Positions 55,131-64,000 of a DNA stretch of 64,000 bases are shown here, one piece after another. Positions within the stretch are counted from its first letter, which is position 1. The number at the start of each line of letters is the position of its first letter. Below the pieces are notes generated by a model. That model was not told where the DNA came from, did not search any database, and saw nothing but the letters and a program-made list of their open reading frames with translations. A program made the translations under genes and the position numbers. Source of the DNA: Impatiens glandulifera (Eukaryota > Streptophyta > Magnoliopsida > Ericales > Balsaminaceae); assembly GCF_907164915.1 (NCBI RefSeq), contig NC_061867.1, positions 23,350,308-23,414,307 of the forward strand, written 5' to 3'.

Positions 55131-57448
55131 TGTTGGGTCAAATTATTTTGACTAAGTGTTGAAATAATTTACCCACTGATATTTTGATGATGAAATAATT
55201 TATGAGTTTTGATACACGTGTATTAAGACAACATGTTATCAGACTTAGATCTAATGAGGGCCATTAGACCGATCTTGATTTTCATTCGCATAAAATTATA
55301 TGCAGGTCTAATGGAATTAGACGCACAGTCTAACTCAACGGAGTTAGATGGGCAGTCTAATAGACATATGAATTAGACGTGACTCTAATAGAAATGGACG
55401 TACATTCTATCTCATCGGAGTTAGACGTGTAAGTCTAATAGATGTGTAAAAATTAGACGGGTAGTCTAATGATTACACGGAATTAGACATACAGTCTAAC
55501 TCATCGGAGTTAGACGTGTAAGTCTAATAGACGTAAAGAATTAGACGTATGGTCTAATGAATACGCAAAATTAGACGTGAATCTAATAGAATTAGATGTA
55601 CAGTCTAACTCATCGTAGTTAGACGTGTAAGTCTAATAGTTATTATAATTAGACGGGTTGTCTAATTAGTGAAAGTTAGACGTGAGTCTAACTCCTTCAG
55701 ACAAGTTTGAGGTAGAACCGGAAATAGACGGGGCAGTCTAACTCAGTGGAGTTAGACGTGCCGGTCTAATGGTTATTTTAATTTGACGAGGTGTCTAATT
55801 AGTGAAAGTTAGACGTGAGTCTAACTCCTTCAGACAAGTCTGAGGTAGAACCGGAATTAGACGGGGCAGTCTAACTCAGTGGAGTTAGACGTGCCGGTCT
55901 AATGGTTATTTTAATTAGACGGGTTGTATAATTAGTGAAAGTTAGACGTGAGTCTAACTCCTTCAGACAAGTCTGAGGTAGAACCGGAATTAGACGGGGC
56001 AGTTTAACTCAGTTGAGTTAGACGTGCCGGTCTAATTGTTATTTTAATTAGATGGGTTGTCTAATTAGTGAAAGTTAGACGTGAGTCTAACTCCTTCAGA
56101 AAAGTCTGAGGTAGAACCGGAATTAGACAGGGTAGTCTAACTCAGTGGAGTTAGACGTGCCGGTCTAATGGTTATTTTAACTTGACGGGTTGTCTATTTA
56201 GTGAAAGTTATACGTGAGTCTTACTCCTTCAAACAAGTCTGAGATAGAACCGGAATTAAACAGGGCATTCTAACTCAGTGGAGTTAGACGTGCCGGTCTA
56301 ATGGTTATTTTAATTATACGGGTTGTCTAATTAGTGAAAGTTAGACGTGAGTCTAACTCCTTCAGACTAGTCTGAGGTAGAACCGGAATTAGACGTGTAG
56401 TCTAACTCAGTGGAGTTAGACGTACCCATCTAATGGTTATGTAAATTAGACGCGAGTCTAATTATTTTAGACCAGGCGGTCTAATAGACGCTTTTCATTA
56501 GAAGGAGTTGACTTATTTCATTAGACTAATTTTTCCAAATCCGTCTAACTGAAATACGTCTAATGCTCTGTTCAAGCAGTACGCTTGAATCTAGCATTTC
56601 TCCTACCCACGTGCTATAGTTGTACCCTACTTCTGCTTCACTTTCCTGTGAAGATTAGTACAACATCTATATGCATCCAATAAAGGAATGCCACGAAAGA
56701 GAATTTTCCTCACATTACCCGTTTTGCAGGTACATCTCTGATGGAATATTCGGCGCACTACTAGTTCTGTACGGCCACGATCCTTGTGCTTAGAACCTGT
56801 TGTGTACAATGGAGGCTTTCCAATGGAAGAACGCCATCTATCATTCTTGAAGATTCGACCGTTAGCTCCTGCTTAGTATTTAATCAATCCATAGAGCAAT
56901 GGACGAAGCACCGGATTTTGCCTTAACCAATCTTACGAACAAGCATTCTGATTTTACAGAGAGAGACTACTCAATCACTTTGCTTACTAAAGTTATTTTG
57001 TGAAGCTTCTTTCTAATTGTACTGTGTGTGAATCGAGAGAGAGAGCTAGAATCAAAACACCATTAGCTGAGTGATATTCTTCATCTTCTTGTAATTGAAC
57101 AGAAAGTGTTCTGTTCAATAGTGAGCTTAGTGTGTGTGTAAACTGTATTTGATTCTCATTATATAGTGAATTCTTCCAGTCGTTGGAAGAAGGGGTGACG
57201 TAAGAGAGTTGCTCTGAACATCCATAAACAAACTGTTGTGTTCTTTATTTTCTGTCATCTTTTCATATTTCATCTTGTGTTTCAAACCCAAGTAAACAAT
57301 TCCGCCTTGAATTTGTTTCAAGTGTTAACACAAGTTTGCGTAGAATAGAAAGAGATATTAATCTCTAACAGGATTTCTATCAAACCGTTTTTCATAAGCC
57401 TTCATCATTAGCCAGACCCCGTCTCTATTGATAAAGTCGATCCTATCA
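55131..57448 (+). repeat. L4: solo LTR of the S2 family
   Basis: This 2318-bp LTR runs TGTTGGGTCA...CCTATCA and is flanked by the perfect 5-bp duplication CAAAT (55126-55130 and 57449-57453). There is no internal region, so it is a solo LTR produced by recombination between the LTRs of a full element. It includes six 133-bp palindrome units and the shared 48-bp block at about 57188-57235. Confidence 0.9.
55640..56445 (+). repeat. Six 133-bp palindrome units in L4
   Basis: This is the same array as in L3, with a few substitutions. Each unit contains GGTAGAACCGGAATTAGAC, GGAGTTAGACGTGCCGGTCT and GTGAAAGTTAGACGTGAGTC. Confidence 0.85.
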
Positions 57449-57453
57449 CAAAT

Positions 57454-57565
57454 TATGAGAACAAATGTTGTTAATGGTTTTAAAATTAATATGATTTAAT
57501 TTATTATGCCATAGCCAATTCTTATTATTTTGGCAATCATGCATATGGGATTAAATGCCAAAAGT
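57454..57565 (-). pseudogene. Copia GAG-pre-integrase piece (C2)
   Basis: On the minus strand this reads CMIA (57550), then NWLWHNKLNHINFKTINNIC and SHNL, collinear with C1 at 7035-7120 (LWHKRLNHLNFKSINNI). The two His of the zinc-binding HHCC motif are intact. It joins the integrase piece at 55130 once L4 is removed. Confidence 0.8.
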
Positions 57566-58076
57566 GAAGATAGATGTTTGTCGATAATGAGATTTAGTAA
57601 AATGTTAGTATTCGGTGTTCAAAGTTTTATTATTTTCTCATTTTCATATATGTTTTTTTGGTTGTAAGTACAACATATTTCAATGTCTATTTATTAGTTT
57701 CTCTTACTTTATAATGGTGAATTTATTTGAAAATAATATCACTTTGATTAACAAATTTTTTTTGTTAAAAATATTATATTTTTTAAATATTATATTTTAA
57801 TTAAATTGAAATTATGGCCTAGAATATATTTTAATTATATATATTAACAAATTTAATAACATTTTATAGTTTAAACCCAATTTCAATTCTACATATTTTT
57901 AAATAGATTCTTATAAAATTAATCAATTTAATTAAAAATTTGTGAATGCATTTAATTTGAATTTAATTAAAATTTATTAATTTTAAAATGTTAATCTTTA
58001 ATATAAATGATTGGTTGTTAGAAAATGAGTCAACAATAATAGGGTGTTGACCAACTATTGTTAAATGCGAATCCAT
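57566..58076. other. AT-rich remnant where C2 gag and protease should be
   Basis: Between the pre-integrase piece and the putative PBS only about 500 bp of AT-rich DNA remain. No protease DSG motif or Gag core is seen. A large deletion or replacement by unrelated AT-rich DNA is implied. Confidence 0.5.
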
Positions 58077-58088
58077 CGTTTGATATTA
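58077..58088 (-). promoter_or_regulatory. Degenerate primer binding site of C2
   Basis: The plus strand reads CGTTTGATATTA against GCTCTGATACCA in the intact elements, 7 of 12 matching; three of the differences are C-to-T changes. It lies 4 bp from the putative LTR start TGTTAG at 58093, the same arrangement as in S1. Confidence 0.45.
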
Positions 58089-58092
58089 ACTC

Positions 58093-59220
58093 TGTTAGAA
58101 GTTAATATCTATTTTTATTCTTCACAAGTCTTCATAAACTCTTGAACGGAGTCAAGTGCGGAATTATTTGTTTAGACTTGAAACGGAAGAGAAAGATTTA
58201 GAATATAAGGAAAATAAATAGCACAAGACACAAAGATTGTTTATGGATGTTCGGAGAAAACTCTCATACGTCACCCCTTATTCTCAATATTGAGAACTAT
58301 ATTAACTAGAAGATTTATTTTGAATACAATGCTTGCACGAACCCAATCAGACAACTAGGTCTTAGACAACGCTTGTTTCCGATTCCTAGTACAACACACT
58401 CTGTTAAACAAAAAAACCTCTATTTAACTTACAATACTAAAATCTCACACAAAAAGAACAGTATGTAATGCAACGAAATGATCTAGCAAACTTTTAGACC
58501 TTTAGAACTTAAAAGATTGAGCACTTGAAAGAGAGTTCATGCAAAATTGCAAAGCAATAGTGAAACAGTGTAAAAAACTCCAAAAAGAACGATTGTGCAA
58601 ATTTGTTTTCCAAATTCTTCTTAAATAAATTACTCTTCAACGGAAAAACTTGCTTTAGAGGACATCTATCCTATTTTGGTTGGATGAGTGTCAGGGTAGT
58701 ACATTCGAGGATATGCACATTTGATCGTTGATGTACTAGATGAATATAGTGCGCCGAATATTCTTTCGAAGATCGTGGTGTACTGGGAACGTACATCACA
58801 TAAAATTTGAATTAATTTGGTATGTGACAGTCTTTTATATGTTTAGCTTAGCTGCTATGTCAGACTGCCTATAACAGATGCTTGATCAAATACCGAACTT
58901 GATCAAGAACTGGAAACGCTTCATAAAGCCGAATTTAATCAAATACCAAATTTGATTAAATACCGGAAGCGCCTTGTATAAAACCGAACTAGTTAAATAC
59001 CGGAAATGCCTTGTATAAAACCGAACTAGTTAAATACCGAAAGCGCCTATCAGATGTCGAGCCGATCAAAATACCGGAAGAACTTCTCCTAAAATAATGA
59101 AGAGAATATAGAACATGAAGTTTTTCTCCAAAATCTAATTTGGATAAAAATACCAGACGCGCTTCTTCAAAATACCGAAGTGAAAATGGACAATCCAACT
59201 CAAAACATTATTTAGAGTTA
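58093..59220 (-). repeat. Worn 5' LTR of C2
   Basis: The segment starts TGTTAGAAG on the plus strand. At 58228-58280 it contains the same block (TTTATGGATGTTCGGAG, CTACGTCACCCCTT with minor changes) found in the LTRs of S1 and S2. At 58920-59050 it has a tandem repeat of about 36 bp (GCCTTGTATAAAACCGAACT) and several ATACCGGAAG motifs. The outer border is uncertain and a partner LTR is missing, apart from a possible 45-bp stub at 41041-41085. Confidence 0.55.
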
Positions 59221-59284
59221 AATACACTTAAATAAACCGTTAATACTTTATAAATTCTAAATTCTGAGAAAGATAAAGAGAATA

Positions 59285-61932
59285 CACTACAAAAAAAAAG
59301 AAGTTGAGAGATGTAAGGTAGAGTATGTAGAACAACAAAAGAGAATTAATCTTTTAGAGTACAACTATATTTATCTAGTTCAAGACAAAGTTGTTCTTCA
59401 AACTCAAGTTTAGTCTTTAAATGAAAATTTTGACACTAACCTAGCATTATGGACTAAGTTAGGGCAACAAACAATCCCAAAACATTCTCACTCGGGATGG
59501 CTGATGAAGAAGCATATTGATTCAATCTTTAATTTGGTATATATACTTTTATTCAAATGCAATTCATATTCTATTATCATAATGCTATTAATGTTAGTTA
59601 TAATAATAAAGATTTGTGTATGTTGATTTATATGTTTAAATAATTAATAGATAGATTTAAGTAGGTTTAATTATAGGTTAGTGTTTTATGAAATTTATTT
59701 AGTAAGTTTTCAGTTGATTTAGTTTTATGTTCAATATATGATTTTTTTTAATATTGTCAAGTGATTTAGTTTCATATTTAATGTTTTGTAAATAATAGAT
59801 TAGTGTTTTATGAAATTTATTTAGTAAGTTTTCAAGTGATTTAGTTTCATGTTCAATATATGAGTTTTTTTAATGTTATCAAGTGATTTAGTTTCATTTT
59901 AATATTGTCTAATAAATAGGTTAGTATTTTATGAAATTTATTATTAAGTTACAAGTAATTTAGTTTTATGTTAAATATATGAGTTCTTTTAATGTTGTAA
60001 AGTGATTTAAATTAATGTTTGTCTTTTCATGTGATTTAGTTTTATGACTAATATATAACTTGTATATTGTTGTCAAATGCTATTGGAGAATGCACCATCA
60101 TGGGTGGGATGGGTCTTGGGCTTCAAAATCGGTAATTAAATTAGAATTGTATATTGTTCAATATATAAAATAGATTGTAAATATAATTGTTTATTTTGTT
60201 TAAATTATAGAGGTTTGCAAAAATAGGGATGGATGGATTGAAGCTATTTGGAAATGCCGTTTTGTGTAAAATTTCGCATGTTTTTATGAATATTTTGGTC
60301 ATAATTTTGGAACATAAGTAGTTGGTGAATTTGTAATGAATTATATTGGTTTACTAAGAATTGATACATGAATCATTTCAAATTTATTTAAATTGAATTA
60401 CAATATTAGTTTTTGATATAATGCGCTGAAGGTTGCAAAAATTATGCAAATTTAATTTAAAATTTGAAAATATATTTTATAGCATTATGCAAATCAAGCA
60501 TTTCAAATAATGAAAATGAAGTTGTATAAGTTATTATTAATAGTAATGCAAAGTTGTGAATAATGTAATTGCAAGAATAATTGCAATATTATCAATAATA
60601 TAATTTTAATTGTGATAATGCGAAAAAAGTTGAAGATCAGTTACATAAATATAATACAAATGATAATGCTATAATATAAATTGGTTAATATAAAAAAATT
60701 ACAACTAAATAATGCAAAATGAATTACAAACATATTTGTAATTCAAAAGCATCATGAATAATTATTTCTTCATAATATATAAATTCTAATAAAATAATGA
60801 ATGATTCAAATTAAACATTTTAGAAAAATATTAATTTCATAAATACAGTTATACAATTTCAGATTCATTAACATTAACATGCATATTATACCATATAAGT
60901 TTATATTCATCGTGAATCAAACTGGAACTATATTAAATAGTAAACATTTCATAAATAGATTTCAGAAATGTAGTAGTTTAAATACAACATGAATTAAACT
61001 GAAACTATATCATACATATTATATAATTTTAGTTTAAAAAATACATGAAGATACATATTATTCATCAAACTAGTGCATACATATCTTATAAATATATTTG
61101 AGGTTCATAAATATAGAAGGAATTAATCTTAAACTATGAGATCAATAATATACTTCAAACTATTTCATAACAACAACAAGAATTAAAATAAAAAAAATAT
61201 ATATAAATCCTATATTAAATCTATTTGAAGAAAAAAACATATTTAAGTTAGAATTACATAAACTGACAGGGTCCGATATCGGCCGATGGACACAAGTCAA
61301 GGTCTCGGTATGTAATAGAATAGATGTTACCCTAAAATGAACTCTAAACAAAAATATAAACTAAAACAAACAATAAACAAAAATATACCCTAAAACGTGT
61401 ACCTTGAACAAAAAGAATTGGTCTCTTCAACAAACAAAATGAATTGGACTTATGCTTTTCTATATATCTACATACAAACTGATTCCTAATTTAAAAAAAT
61501 ATAAAATTTAAATTTTTATTCTAAAATATAATATAATGTTTAATTAATTTATTTTTTATTTATATATATATATTAATTTAATTAAATTTAAATAATAATT
61601 AATTAAAAGATAAATATTAATAAAACAATTAATAATACTATAAAAATTAAAAATTAGGTTATAAATTTTAATGTTAATATAATTATAAGTCAAATTTATT
61701 TAAAAAAATTAAAATAGTGAAATAAAATATTTATAATGTTTAAAAATAAAACATAAAAAATATTAAAATTTAGGATAATTAAATTACCAGGTTCTTAACA
61801 AATTTTGTATATAAAAAATAAAGGTGGTTGTTTATATATAAAGGTTGAAAAAAGTTTTTTCCTTTTAATGTTTACCGACGCTTAATATGCGTTGGCATAT
61901 AAGAGTTGTTGAAAATATGTTTTGTTGTAGTG
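59285..61932 (+). mobile_element. Candidate non-autonomous CACTA element in D2
   Basis: The right end is convincing: on the minus strand it reads CACTACAACAAAACATATTT, then an AACGCATATTAAGCGTCGGT subterminal motif typical of plant CACTA transposons. The left end CACTACAAAAAAAAAG at 59285 gives 3-bp flanks ATA (59282-59284) and ATA (61933-61935), as CACTA elements make. The left end lacks subterminal motifs, and D1 has CACAAC there within an open frame, so the left end may be accidental. Size if real is 2648 bp. Confidence 0.5.
59290..59515 (+). pseudogene. Coiled-coil exon fragment in D2
   Basis: This is the counterpart of 19885-20113: a QKRINLLEYNY-like helix, the same stop after VVLQTQV, then SLNENFDTNLALWTKLGQQ and a frameshift before SGWLMKK. 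It is non-functional. Confidence 0.35.
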
Positions 61933-62013
61933 ATAACTTATGGCTTCTGATAGTTTCTAATTTGTCAAAGGATCATTTATGTAACTTGTCGAAGAATTAA
62001 ATTAGAAATAAAA

Positions 62014-62020
<7 letters not shown>

Positions 62021-62062
<42 letters not shown>
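62021..62062. repeat. TA microsatellite (D2)
   Basis: An uninterrupted TA run of 21 units; the D1 copy has about 13. Confidence 0.95.
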
Positions 62063-62065
<3 letters not shown>

Positions 62066-62509
62066 GAACGTAAAAATAATTAATTATTTTTCTCAGTTTC
62101 TATTAATTATTTTTCATTTTTTATATTATCCATTAGAGATGGAGGACGAGACCTCTCTGCAAAATTTTTTTTTTATTATTGAACAAATTTATAAAAATGA
62201 GTTGTAATGGCCTGGAAAAGATATAATTTATTATAAATTAAGAGTTTATTATTTGTACTAAATTATATTACTTTTAATCTAAATGATATTTTATTCCTAA
62301 TCTTTCTCGCAACTATGAAGTTTGGGTTATCAATGTAATAACTATTAAAAACTCATAAAAATATTATAGTTGTTTTAATATTTTTGAAAAGAATATTTAA
62401 ATGATTATAAATTTGTATACTTTTGACTAAGAATATCATGTTTCATTGATACTGAAAATACACTTTTATTTTATTAATTATATATTACCATCTATAAACC
62501 TAGCATACT

Positions 62510-62845
62510 AGTCATGCTTGTAAGATCGAGACCACTCAACAACGCGGAACACTCATCACAGAATACAAGCTCGAGCGCGCCATAGCCTGCCTACGACCAA
62601 GGAATCAACCAAGCGTCAAAAAGCATCGTTTTACCTAGAACTTCATCCCGTTCCACACAATGTCGAAACAACGCAATTACTTCATTTGAATACATTAAAA
62701 AATACTATTCTCGGATAATTCACAAAATGACGTGATTATCGGTCATTTTAAAGATTACTTCTTGAAAAATAAATTTATCATTGACTCTGACCAAAGATCA
62801 TTTTCCCCATATCTCGAAGGCATCATGGTTCCCATGGCGGGAGAA
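62510..62845 (+). pseudogene. Unidentified gene fragment captured in D2
   Basis: 62510-62620 reads HACKIETTQQRGTLITEYKL and continues ERAIACLRPRNQPSVKKHRF. 62714-62845 reads DNSQNDVIIGHFKDYFLK and continues to SPYLEGIMVPMAGE, 44 codons without a stop. It corresponds to D1 23048-23381. The differences between copies are mostly amino-acid changing, so I see no sign of protein-level constraint, although the frames remain open. The family is unknown. Confidence 0.4.
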
Positions 62846-63658
62846 ATCGCATGAAGACTATGCACGTCATTAAATATATTCTTTTTTTTTTCTTCTGAAA
62901 TTGCATGTGTGGGATTGAGATCCTAAGGTAGTGTCTATTATAAAAGAATCCCTTCATCATTCTAAATAGGTGATATAATATTATAGACTATTCCAAGAGC
63001 TTCACTAAGTTTATAAGAATATCTCTAAATGGTATACAATCATTTTATCTATAACATAAGTTACAATTCAAATTTGAATTTTACATATTTGAGTTTTTGT
63101 GTTATTATATACTGTCATTTCATTTGTTGATTGCAAATAAATCTTGCATGATTTAGAAACATTTTAGAAACTTTATGTTGAATTGAATTCATTCATTCAC
63201 TTTAAACAAAAACGTCTAATATTTTAAATTTCAAAAATATCGGTTTGTTATTCTTGTGCTCTATATAAAAATTGCAACCCGAGGACGATCCAAGTAGTTT
63301 TTAAATGTAAAGAGAGTATTTCTAAACCATTTTTAAACGATTTTGTGAATGTTCGCTCAATTTCACAATTTTGAATAAAACACTCGGTTTTTTTATTGCA
63401 TATTAATTGTTACTGTATAAGGGAAGTTTTCTATAAACTTAAAATTTTATTTTGGATCAAAATCACAAAATCTAATTTTTTGGGGATGGCTCAATTTTTC
63501 GTGGAATCTATCATGACACCCTTACATGTTAAATTAGGACCTCTAGAATGTGTAAAAACATTGAGTATATTGGGGAGGGTCTTTCAACATGTTGAGGAGG
63601 AGCTTTATATATGTTGAGAAGGTAAAAAAAATCATGATTTGGATGTTTCAAACTCTAG

Positions 63659-63886
63659 TTGGAGGTTGAAGTTTATCGAGGTCGCCTCCCTCCCTGTCAA
63701 GACGATCGAGATCAAAGGCCCTTTAACAATGCGAATGAGCAACCTACATTTCGACCAAAGGCTCTCGCTCATTGTTCAACCGATACCCTTTTGTTTGTTG
63801 ACTTGTTCTATGTGCCCGTTGACTGTAGATCACCCCACGCCCATAACCATAACTCGCGGGTCAAGCACTTGACCCAATTGCCTTAG
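63659..63886 (+). pseudogene. Second unidentified coding-like fragment in D2
   Basis: The frame begins MEVEVYRGRLPPCQDDRDQ and runs through NEQPTFRPKALAHCSTDTLL to a further 25 codons (SPHAHNHNSRVKHLTQLP) absent from D1. It matches D1 24130-24345. The extra segment shows that D1 has a deletion here or D2 an insertion of about 125 bp. Confidence 0.3.
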
Positions 63887-64000
63887 GGTCTATTTACTAC
63901 TAACTTTTTACATTTCAATGTTTTTATCATTTTTTAGGTTGTCCTTGATATTTTTTTTAAATCCAAAAATATATAAAAACGCTTTAAATTATTTTTACAA

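Larger units (their letters stand above)
41041..59220 (-). mobile_element. C2: decayed minus-strand copia (SIRE-like) hosting S2 and extra LTRs
   Basis: Reading right to left there is a worn LTR (59220-58093), a degenerate PBS (58088-58077), a GAG-pre-integrase piece (about 57560-57454), integrase N-terminal part (55130-54892 and a duplicate at 52570-52332) and integrase C-terminal part (41491-41069). Removing the inserted LTR elements makes the integrase continuous (NDFSRFTW joins to the part before RRVRTLKEAVR). Gag, most of protease, RT and RNase H are missing, so the element had large deletions. Confidence 0.75.
59270..64000 (+). repeat. D2: downstream copy of the duplicated segment (runs off the window)
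   Basis: This is a direct repeat of D1 (19870-24415) with the same order of landmarks, interrupted only by small indels. It keeps the CACTA 3' terminus that D1 has lost. The end of the homology lies beyond the window. Confidence 0.85.

Noticed and set aside
52332..57448. Tandem 2.56-kb repeat as a simple assembly duplication
   Set aside because: The copies differ at scattered sites, and the LTR in between is a clean mosaic with a single switch, which a duplicate assembly of one locus would not produce. It still deserves a long-read check.

Overview
The window is a transposon-dense stretch of a nuclear plant genome, most likely a eudicot. It is AT-rich, has TATAAATAG-type promoters, Ty1/copia SIRE-like and Ty3/gypsy Tat-like retrotransposons, CACTA termini and initiator-methionine-tRNA primer binding sites. 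An asterid source is only a guess from the style of the gag proteins. I see no intact host gene, rRNA gene, genuine tRNA gene or CRISPR array. Nearly every open frame belongs to, or is an accidental translation of, a repeat.

Layout. 1-2450 is AT-rich spacer. 2455-4360 is a repeat rich in ACCGAG motifs; a diverged inverted copy lies at 16086-17110. Between them, 6250-16085 holds an old copia element (C1, + strand) broken by three insertions. These are G1 (8268-11351, +), a gag-protease-only gypsy derivative; G2 (11533-13838, -), a smaller relative of G1; and R1 (13851-14667, -), which looks like a retroposed transcript with an oligo-A tail. G1 and G2 keep clean LTRs, PBS, PPT and 5-bp target duplications (CATTG, GTATC). 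17.1-19.5 kb holds three copies of a tRNA-like SINE candidate and two tandem arrays. 19.87-24.42 kb (D1) is repeated in direct orientation at 59.27-64.0 kb (D2); both carry a CACTA 3' terminus and an unidentified gene fragment. 24.4-29.9 kb is mostly AT-rich spacer with a foldback element. 29.98-30.72 kb is a Tnt1-like reverse-transcriptase remnant.

31.1-39.9 kb is a decayed Tat-lineage gypsy (T1, +) with two RNase H modules, split by S1 (34177-37863, -), a non-autonomous copia derivative with 1.25-kb LTRs and target duplication AAGTG. 41.0-59.2 kb is a decayed minus-strand SIRE-like copia (C2). Its integrase is split by S2 (41497-52331, +), which has LTRs of about 2.2-2.3 kb full of short palindromes, a gag gene and a very large extra frame, but no pol. 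Beyond S2, a 239-bp piece of C2 plus a 2.3-kb LTR occurs twice in tandem (52332-57448).

The most interesting signals are: the palindrome arrays in the S2-type LTRs; LTR 52571-54891, whose mosaic sequence records an unequal crossover; a conserved block of about 48 bp shared by three otherwise different LTR families; the shared RT-less protein tail and conserved pre-PPT hairpin of G1 and G2; the triplicated PPT/LTR edge of S1; and the pol-less S2 with its long second frame. The intact elements are all non-autonomous and would depend on enzymes supplied by related elements elsewhere.
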